From assembly GCF_900115675.1 (NCBI RefSeq), contig NZ_FOXI01000018.1:1-46955 (forward strand): a stretch of DNA of 46,955 nt, in the 5' to 3' direction. This stretch comes from Halolamina pelagica. Its GTDB lineage: Archaea > Halobacteriota > Halobacteria > Halobacteriales > Haloferacaceae. This document shows, piece after piece, positions 41,538 to 46,955 of the stretch (the first letter of the stretch is position 1; each line of letters opens with the position of its first letter). The notes under the pieces were generated by a model. It did no database searches and had not been told where the DNA came from. It saw nothing but the letters and a program-made list of their open reading frames with translations. The position numbers and the translations under genes were made by a program.

Positions 41538-42166
41538 GCTTCCTCCGTGGTGTTCCACATCGACGACTCCGGCGCGCCGTACTTCGCAAGGTAGGCGGCC
41601 TTGTCACCCGTCGAGAGGTCCTCATTCGGTTCGGCGTGTTCGTCGACGAACGTCTCGAGCTCGTCGCCAGCCGCGCGGGACTGGTACCAGTCGAGTGAGA
41701 CCCACTGGTCGGCCGTCCGGTTGGTCGCGTCGAACTCCGACGGCGTCAGCACGCGAGCGTTCGTCCACGAGCCGTTTTCCACGTCCGAAACGACGTAGCG
41801 CGTGACGTTGCCGTCCTCGCGATCGTGGAAGTGAACCGCGAACACGTCGTGGTTGGTGTCAGCCGTCAGCCGCTCGCTCGCGAAGGCTTCGAGGCTCTGG
41901 TTGTGTTCGTTGAACGTGGTCGAAAAGTCCGCCGCGTAGGTGGTAGCGTTGGCCTCGTCGCCGAGGTAGGCGGCGTAGGTCCGGGAGGCGCCGCTGGTCG
42001 CGCCGGCAATCCAGATGCCGGCCTCCTCGAGGATGCCCTGGTCATCGTCGTCGGCGATCAGCCCGTCGAAGAAGGCACCGTCGTCGGACTGGGCGGCGAC
42101 GCCCATCGAGCCGGCGCCGATCGCTGCCGTGACGACCAGCAGCGCGACGAACAGGCGGCGGATCAT
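41534..42166 (-). CDS. Secreted protein of unknown function
   Basis: 210 residues from ATG 42166, overlapping the miniprotein stop (ATGA); earlier in-frame starts belong to another gene. The signal peptide is 1-25 (RRLFVALLVVTAAIGAG, cleavage near VAAQ). The mature protein is acidic with a few sequons (NAT, NRT, NVT) and no C-terminal anchor. Positioned between a zinc miniprotein and a membrane protein in a coupled block. Confidence 0.65.
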   Translation of the reverse strand: MIRRLFVALLVVTAAIGAGSMGVAAQSDDGAFFDGLIADDDDQGILEEAGIWIAGATSGASRTYAAYLGDEANATTYAADFSTTFNEHNQSLEAFASERLTADTNHDVFAVHFHDREDGNVTRYVVSDVENGSWTNARVLTPSEFDATNRTADQWVSLDWYQSRAAGDELETFVDEHAEPNEDLSTGDKAAYLAKYGAPESSMWNTTEEA

Positions 42167-42306
42167 GTCACGATCGCCTCCGTGAACAGCGCCCCACACG
42201 ACGGGCACTCGAACCGCGGGCCGCGCTGGGTCGGCGTTGGGGCGACTGCGTCGCTGCAGTCGTGGTCTGTGGCCGGTGCTCGGAGTCGGTCAGCAAGCTG
42301 GAGCAT
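42163..42306 (-). CDS. 47-residue zinc-knuckle miniprotein
   Basis: A small gene from ATG 42306 to the TGA ending at 42163. The product has H-D-C in TDHDCSD and CPSCG in RFECPSCGALF, with two or three Cys and a His able to bind one zinc. GAGGTGAA stands directly before the start. Its stop overlaps the next start (ATGA). Together these make translation likely. Confidence 0.65.
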   Translation of the reverse strand: MLQLADRLRAPATDHDCSDAVAPTPTQRGPRFECPSCGALFTEAIVT

Positions 42307-42318
42307 CTGTTCACCTCA

Positions 42319-42360
42319 AGCTCACCGACGGAGTCGAACCGTCGCGAGGCCGATGTGAGC
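42319..42360 (-). other. tRNA-like T-arm/acceptor minihelix
   Basis: On the minus strand, a canonical T-arm (GACGG-TTCGACT-CCGTC, 5-bp stem, 7-base loop) is followed directly by GGTGAGC plus a discriminator-like T. Six of these seven bases pair with GCTCAC at 42360-42355. No D-arm or anticodon arm fits. It occupies the short gap between the four-span membrane-protein gene and the zinc miniprotein gene. Confidence 0.5.
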
Positions 42361-42382
42361 GAGTCGCAGGAACGAGTCGGAG

Positions 42383-42871
42383 CTACCGCGCCCAACGGGC
42401 CGCAACCAGACAGCCAACGTAGAGACCGGGGAGGAATATCGAAGCGATAGCCCACTCTCCGATTAGGGTAAACGGGTCAAGGGGGACGTCAGCGTAGACG
42501 TATTGCCATGCGATCAACGACGTGGACAGAGAGACGTTCAGGGCGAAAAACATCGCCGAGCCCTTGCCGAATCGGTGGAAGATATCCGTCGTCTCGGCCG
42601 GAAGATACGTGTACACAAGGGCGACGACCAGCGCAGGGAGCGTCAGAACACCGAGGAAGAGCATCCCCTCAGTCGACATGCTCGCCGCCTCCTCCGCGCC
42701 GTTTGCGCTCCACATCTCACCACCCTGCAGGTAGGCGAGGAACATGAGCCACGTGAGCTGGCCGACTGTTCCACAGAACAGGAACTTCCCCGCCACAGAG
42801 ACGGGGTACGGAAGCGGATTCGGGATGCGTTCTACGGTGCTTCGCAGTCGGGTGGATGCTGTGGTGGACAT
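42383..42871 (-). CDS. Four-span membrane protein
   Basis: 162 residues from ATG 42871 (an upstream start at 42910 would add 13 residues). Four hydrophobic segments: about 30-50, 68-88, 100-122 and 138-160. The sequence RIPNPLPYPVSVAGKFLFCGT begins the first. No active-site pattern. It sits just upstream of the tRNA-like structure and ends with ARWAR, TAG. Confidence 0.65.
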   Translation of the reverse strand: MSTTASTRLRSTVERIPNPLPYPVSVAGKFLFCGTVGQLTWLMFLAYLQGGEMWSANGAEEAASMSTEGMLFLGVLTLPALVVALVYTYLPAETTDIFHRFGKGSAMFFALNVSLSTSLIAWQYVYADVPLDPFTLIGEWAIASIFLPGLYVGCLVAARWAR

Positions 42872-42983
42872 CTGAGGACCCGCTGCCGGGCTCGACCGGC
42901 GGTGCGGCATGGCTACCGAAGCGGGTCAGCGTCGGGTAGGGGATTTTGACTGTCAGAAAGCGGTGCGCGATGGAGCAGCGGCG

Positions 42984-44006
42984 TTACTCGTCGCTGTCCT
43001 CCCAGTCCGGCTCGGTGAAGTCGGCGTTCCAGATCGCCGTCCCGTACGCACTCGACCAGGTGGCGTCGTAGTTTGTCAGCATCGACGCCGTGTTCGTGAG
43101 CCCGAGGCCGTCGTTGCCGGTCGCCGAGATCTCGAGGTCCTGCGCATCGTCGGCAGTGAGTTCGTCGACGTTGTGGTAGGTCAGCGTCTGGGCGTCCTCG
43201 TCGTAGGTCGCGTAGGGCTGGCTGTCGTTGAACCAGTCCGTGTCCGGCGCTTCGCTGTTCGCGACCACGACGTACTCATCGTCGAGCGAGGTGGCGGAGC
43301 TCCAGATCACGTCGCCGCTCTCGGTGTTCTCCGCGGCCGTGCTGAACGCCTCAGCCATCGGCGTCCCGGCGACGCTCAGGGTGACCGTCTCGGTCTCGTT
43401 GCCGGTGACCCCGATCGTCGCATCGGTCTTCGCCGGGTCGGTCGCGTTGTCGCTCCAGAACGCCAGTGAGGCGACGCTGAAGGTGCCGCTGTCGCTCGGC
43501 GTCTGCACACTCGTCTCATCCACGTCCTCGAACGCTTCGACGTTGCCGTTCGCGAACGTGTAGGAGATGTTGGTGGTGTCGGGGTTCGACACCTCGGTGT
43601 TGTTGATCAGCGTGACGTTGAGGGTCACCGATTCGCCAGCGTTGGCGTCGAGACCGCTGTAGTCGGCGCCGTCATCCGCCACGCTGACGTTGAAGTACCA
43701 GGTGTCGAGACTCCCGCTGGAGTCCGTGTCGGCTGCACTGTAGTTCGAGGGGGATGCCGCATACAGCGTGTCGCCGTCCTGGGAGATCTCGATCTTCGAG
43801 TGCTCGGAGTCGGCCGACCACGCGATCAGAGAGGTAGTCGACTGGTTGTACGCCTGTGTGCCGCCGTCGTTGAGCTCCGTCGTCGTCGAGGTGTTGGTCG
43901 TCTCGGTGTCGACCGTCGGCGCCGCTGCGAGGGCACCGCCGGCCGCTGCGACCAGCATGATCGCGACGAGCAGGACGCTCTTCGTCGTTGTGGTGAAGTT
44001 GAACAT
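42984..44006 (-). CDS. Major secreted sequon-rich protein (candidate structural/surface protein)
   Basis: 340 residues. The signal peptide is about 1-28 (KSVLLVAIMLVAAAGGALAA). The mature protein is highly acidic, beta-strand-like, rich in Thr, Ser, Asp and Asn, with no cysteines and about ten N-x-S/T sequons (NTS, NQS, NYS, NVS, NVT, NNT, NIS, NAT, NET, NDS). No C-terminal membrane anchor or PGF-type sorting signal is visible. This composition resembles haloarchaeal surface or spike proteins in general, but not any family I recognise. It is likely to be an abundant external protein of the element. Confidence 0.75.
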   Translation of the reverse strand: MFNFTTTTKSVLLVAIMLVAAAGGALAAAPTVDTETTNTSTTTELNDGGTQAYNQSTTSLIAWSADSEHSKIEISQDGDTLYAASPSNYSAADTDSSGSLDTWYFNVSVADDGADYSGLDANAGESVTLNVTLINNTEVSNPDTTNISYTFANGNVEAFEDVDETSVQTPSDSGTFSVASLAFWSDNATDPAKTDATIGVTGNETETVTLSVAGTPMAEAFSTAAENTESGDVIWSSATSLDDEYVVVANSEAPDTDWFNDSQPYATYDEDAQTLTYHNVDELTADDAQDLEISATGNDGLGLTNTASMLTNYDATWSSAYGTAIWNADFTEPDWEDSDE

Positions 44007-44106
44007 CGAAGGAAAGGTCAGGTCATTTTGGGGACGATACCGGGGAGAGTCGGCGGCGGGGCGGGCGGTGGCCGGTCGCGATCCGCCCGTGCGTGCATCT
44101 GGTGCA

Positions 44107-44811
44107 TCATTGGTCTGAGAGACTGCCTACGTCACCGACACCGACCGACATCATCGCGTCGACCAGCGTGGCATTGATCGAGAACCCAGCCGTCCCACGG
44201 CGCCACCAGTCCGGCCGCGATCGCATCGTCCACGGGTTGGTGACCGACCCCGGCGCGAGTGACTCTTCCAGCCCGTTATCCAGCCAGCTGTCGAAGACGG
44301 TCGTCAGGTCGTCCACGTCGAAGAACTCGCCGGGCTGGCCGGCTGCTGTGTACTGGTGCCAGGGCTTGATCACGCGGAGCTGTGGGTGCGTGTCGTCGAC
44401 GAGTGGGATCTCCGCTCCGGGCGCCCGGCCGGCGATCCAATGGTAGATCGACGCGATCACTTGGGTGACCCCATCGTCGTCGAAGAACACGTACACCGGC
44501 TCGTGGTCGCCGTAGTGGCTGTCGAGATTCCCCAGCCAGCCCTCCTGGTGGGAGTAACTCGCCCAGTACACGGCGACGTTGGTCTCTCGCTCCTCCGACC
44601 GGGTGACCCAGCCGTACAGGCCGATGAACTTCTCCTCGGCAGCGGCGGGCATCACCAGCTCCGGCCGGTAGCGCTCGAGCACGGACTCGTCGTACTCCAG
44701 CGTAACGTCGTCTGGTTTAGCGTCGAAGTGTTCCGCGAGCGCACTCGCTGAGAACACGGTGCTACCGACGGCCACCGCGCCGGCTGCCTGCAGATACTCT
44801 CGTCGGCGCAT
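44107..44811 (-). CDS. Tat-exported protein of unknown function
   Basis: 234 residues. The start RRREYLQAAGAVAVGSTVFSA matches the twin-arginine signal pattern, so it is exported folded. A mature domain of about 205 residues follows, with LYGWVTRSEERETNVAVYWASYSHQEGW, DSHYGDHEPVYVFFDDDG and VIASIYHWIAGR. The aromatic, acidic and His-rich pattern could bind metal, but I cannot assign a family. It starts two bases before the end of the subtilase gene, so they are closely linked. Confidence 0.7.
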   Translation of the reverse strand: MRRREYLQAAGAVAVGSTVFSASALAEHFDAKPDDVTLEYDESVLERYRPELVMPAAAEEKFIGLYGWVTRSEERETNVAVYWASYSHQEGWLGNLDSHYGDHEPVYVFFDDDGVTQVIASIYHWIAGRAPGAEIPLVDDTHPQLRVIKPWHQYTAAGQPGEFFDVDDLTTVFDSWLDNGLEESLAPGSVTNPWTMRSRPDWWRRGTAGFSINATLVDAMMSVGVGDVGSLSDQ

Positions 44812-44813
44812 GA

Positions 44814-46412
44814 TCAGCCCCCCGCAGCAGAGGCGACCCGGGCAAGGAATCCGCCCGCCGCCTCGGCGGCGGCCTCGTAGTACGTCTGGCGCTGCTGGGC
44901 GGGATCAGTCATCGCCTCGGACTGGCTCGTCTCGGGATGCGTGCCGCTTGCGAGGTTCGTCGCGTTGAACATCCCGTGGCCGGCCTCCGCAGTCGCGAGA
45001 TGCGGCGCGGGCGAGGCGCTGTTCGTGACCGCATCATGGACTTCCGCTGGCGAGGCCTCGGCCAGTGAGTCACCGTCACTGAAGCTCGAGACCGTGTCGT
45101 TGGCCGCCATCGCCTGGGCGATTCCACCGGCGACGATCGGCGTCGCCATCGACGTGCCCGACAGCGACGTGTTCGTGAGACTGCCGCCGGTCGTCGGTGT
45201 CCGGGCGACGATCTGCATCCCCGGCGCGACAACGTCGATCGGCTCGGCGTTCGTCACGTTGCCGTCGGCTGCCTGAGAGCCGGCGTACTGGCTGAAGTAC
45301 GCACTCCACGCTTCCTGCGGTCCGGAGCCGTTCGTCGCCCCGACCGTGATCACGCCGGCCACGTCAGCCGGCGTTGCGACGCCCGGCGATCGTGTCTGCC
45401 GGGAGTTCCCCGCGGCGACGACGACCACCGAGCCGGCGTCTTGGGCGTACGTGACGGCATCGACCACGGGCTCGGAGCGGAGTTTCGCGCCCAGGCTCAG
45501 GCTGATCACGTCCGCATCCTGATCGGCCGCGTAGCGGATCGCATCCGCGATGTTTGCGGTGGAGCCGCCGCCATCATCCGCCAGTGCTTTCACGACGAGC
45601 AGCTGGGAGTCGGGTGCAACACCGTCGTGGACGGTGCCCGAGGCGTTGGCCGCGATGCTGGCGGCCGTCCAGGTGCCGTGCCCGTTCCCGTCCTCGATCG
45701 CGTCCCAGCCAGCGTCGGCAACCGTCTCGTTCGTCATGACGTTCTTCGAGGCGTTGCTGATCCGGATCGGCGAGCCGACCGAGCCGTTGCCGAACACGCG
45801 CCCGTCGGCCGTGTTCGCGCCCGTGTCGACGACCGCGACCGTCTGGCCCGACGAATCTGCCGAGATATCGCCGACAGACTCGCGTGCTTCGGCCATCGTC
45901 GTCCGGTTCGCGTCCTCGGAGAAGGCGACACCGTTTGTCGGGTATGCCGGATCGTCGAACTCGAGCAGCCCGACCTGTGGCGTGCTCCAGCTGTCGCCGG
46001 ACTCGAGGATCACCGGCTCGGTGTAGCTGAGTTGGTAGTTGATCGCGACATCCTCGATGTAACTGCGGCTCTGCAGTTGCTCACCGGTGAGGAAGAACTC
46101 GACGGAGCCGCCATCGAGGCGGAACAACCCACCCATGACGTGCAAGTGCGGGGCGGCGACCGTGGCCGTCTTCGACGCGTTGTCCAGTTCGATGAGTTCG
46201 CGACTCTCAGCACCACGAACCCAGTCACGAAGAGAGTCCGCGCTGTCGTTCTCGAACTCAACGATGAACGACGGCCGCAGCTCGCCATCGGTGGCGTACT
46301 GGACGATCGGGGCGTCCTCTCCGTCTGTGAGCGATTGTGCGCCGACCGGGGCGGCGACCGCACTAGTCAGGAGCGTTGCGACTACCAGGAGTGTGCGAAG
46401 TTTGCGGAGCAT
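44814..46412 (-). CDS. Subtilisin-like (S8) serine protease
   Basis: 532 residues. Sec signal peptide (1-25), a propeptide-like region to about 180, then the catalytic domain with D196 in AVVDTGAN, H245 in GNGHGTWTA, the oxyanion Asn N336 in VVVAAGNS and S421 in LSGTSMATP. All are intact, so it should be active outside the cell. No C-terminal transmembrane span; the chain ends in an Ala/Gly-rich tail. Sitting inside a run of envelope proteins rather than alone, it may process a structural or prepilin-like partner, or help escape through the S-layer (inference). Confidence 0.9.
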   Translation of the reverse strand: MLRKLRTLLVVATLLTSAVAAPVGAQSLTDGEDAPIVQYATDGELRPSFIVEFENDSADSLRDWVRGAESRELIELDNASKTATVAAPHLHVMGGLFRLDGGSVEFFLTGEQLQSRSYIEDVAINYQLSYTEPVILESGDSWSTPQVGLLEFDDPAYPTNGVAFSEDANRTTMAEARESVGDISADSSGQTVAVVDTGANTADGRVFGNGSVGSPIRISNASKNVMTNETVADAGWDAIEDGNGHGTWTAASIAANASGTVHDGVAPDSQLLVVKALADDGGGSTANIADAIRYAADQDADVISLSLGAKLRSEPVVDAVTYAQDAGSVVVVAAGNSRQTRSPGVATPADVAGVITVGATNGSGPQEAWSAYFSQYAGSQAADGNVTNAEPIDVVAPGMQIVARTPTTGGSLTNTSLSGTSMATPIVAGGIAQAMAANDTVSSFSDGDSLAEASPAEVHDAVTNSASPAPHLATAEAGHGMFNATNLASGTHPETSQSEAMTDPAQQRQTYYEAAAEAAGGFLARVASAAGG

Positions 46413-46418
46413 GGGTGA

Positions 46419-46955
46419 TCACCTCAGGGTTCGCCGCCGGCGGGCAAGGACAAGCAACGCCCCGCCGACCAGCGGTGACGAGGCCATCCCGAAGCCGAAC
46501 GACGGGATGGAGATATCCGGCACCGAGGTGGACACCCACCAGTCCACTCGTTCGAGGATCCCCGGATCGTAGACGACTTCGACGCCGACATCGCCATCGG
46601 TCGTCGTGTACGTCTTGATCACCGTCTTGTTCGCCGAGTGCGTGATTCCCCCGATGCTGGCGTTGGCAGTGATCGGCTGGCTGCCCTCGTCTGTGACTCG
46701 GTAGACCAGTGTGTCCTCGGGCAGCGGCGGCAGGTGGAGTTCAACCGCCTGATGCCCACTGACGGCCTGGCGCTGCTCGCCTTGAACCATCCCGAGCCGA
46801 TAGGTCGTCGACGTGGTGTCACTCGCCTCCCCGTAGTACCGCACTTTCGACGGCGTCTCCTGGCCATCCTCGAGGACCGCCAGCATCGACACCGACCGAC
46901 CACCGGCCGAGCTGGTCGTCTCGGCATTCTTCAGCCCGTCTGCGATCGTCAGATC
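46419..46955 (-). CDS. C-terminal part of a secreted, membrane-anchored protein (partial)
   Basis: The frame is open to the right edge, so at least 178 residues and an unseen N-terminus. The visible part is a beta-rich extracellular segment containing ITANASIGGITHSANKTVI and YTTTDGDVGVEVVY, then a hydrophobic stretch and a basic end (LVGGALLVLARRRRTLR), the layout of a type I anchored surface protein. It ends 7 bases before the subtilase start and would be co-transcribed. The first in-frame GTG at 46892 is not taken as the start because coding continues upstream. Confidence 0.6.
   Translation of the reverse strand, partial: DLTIADGLKNAETTSSAGGRSVSMLAVLEDGQETPSKVRYYGEASDTTSTTYRLGMVQGEQRQAVSGHQAVELHLPPLPEDTLVYRVTDEGSQPITANASIGGITHSANKTVIKTYTTTDGDVGVEVVYDPGILERVDWWVSTSVPDISIPSFGFGMASSPLVGGALLVLARRRRTLR

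Noticed and set aside
42319-42343. The tRNA-like element as the right attachment site of the element
   Set aside because: It shares only GGTTCGACTCC with the tRNA-Thr 3' end, is on the opposite strand, and lies within the coupled gene run.
42307-42382. A complete tRNA gene at the tRNA-like minihelix
   Set aside because: Only T-arm and acceptor strands pair. No D-arm, no anticodon stem and too few bases between the neighbouring stop codon and the acceptor for a full tRNA.
23339-46955. Relaxase, phage capsid, terminase, portal or type IV pilin genes
   Set aside because: Looked for HUH, terminase, prepilin (FlaK-cleavable) and capsid-type patterns in all plausible genes; none was convincing in the visible part.
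1-46955. CRISPR arrays, insertion sequences, rRNA genes
   Set aside because: No regularly spaced 28-37-base repeats, no transposase motifs and no rRNA-like sequence were seen; the only dense repeat is the coding SEEV array.

Overview
The window is haloarchaeal DNA (class Halobacteria). It is GC-rich, the encoded proteins are very acidic, ribosome-binding sites are of the GGAGGTGATC type, promoters are archaeal TATA type, and several haloarchaea-typical families occur (UPF0179, DUF5812- and DUF5820-like proteins, a fused 3-hydroxyacyl-CoA dehydrogenase/enoyl-CoA hydratase, a one-chain biotin carboxylase plus biotin carrier). The genus cannot be fixed from the sequence alone.

Positions 1 to about 23,340 are ordinary chromosome: a PiT phosphate permease, a membrane-anchored protein with a SEEV tetrad repeat, Hsp20, two membrane proteins, a malate:quinone-oxidoreductase-like flavoprotein, a two-RCK potassium channel, a D-2-hydroxyacid dehydrogenase, MsrB, a HAD hydrolase, a large Rieske protein, CarA with a divergent Lrp/AsnC regulator sharing a perfect 15-bp palindrome, a DJ-1/PfpI protein, a type I IPP isomerase-like protein, a zinc-type MDR dehydrogenase, MoaB, the biotin carboxylase, UPF0179, tRNA-Glu(UUC), the fused beta-oxidation enzyme, a GNAT acetyltransferase and tRNA-Thr(UGU).

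From the 3' end of tRNA-Thr to the window's right edge (at least 23.6 kb) the content becomes that of an integrated mobile element. Part A (23.4-27.7 kb, + strand) is a seven-gene translationally coupled operon: a zinc protein, two paralogous winged-helix proteins, a 44-residue zinc miniprotein, a PD-(D/E)XK nuclease-like protein, a charged protein and a 661-residue HTH protein that may be the replication/maintenance factor. Part B (28.0-31.7 kb, - strand) has a short tyrosine recombinase and a 784-residue HerA/FtsK-type ATPase with an odd P-loop. Part C (31.7-34.2 kb) is a more AT-rich cargo patch: a cytidine-deaminase-like enzyme, a RimK-like ATP-grasp enzyme and a GDT1/TMEM165 transporter, with diverged intergenic repeats nearby. 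Part D (34.2-46.96 kb, - strand) is a tightly packed run of about 18 genes, nearly all for secreted or membrane proteins, including a sequon-rich secreted protein, a Tat-exported protein and a subtilase, interrupted by one strong intrinsic terminator just before an AbrB-like gene.

Parts B and D together look like the machinery of an element that builds an envelope-spanning assembly (a conjugation apparatus, a pleomorphic virion or a plasmid-vesicle system). No relaxase, capsid, portal or pilin is recognisable in the visible part, so the class of element stays open. This is the strongest candidate in the window for an undescribed system. The right-hand attachment site must lie beyond the window.
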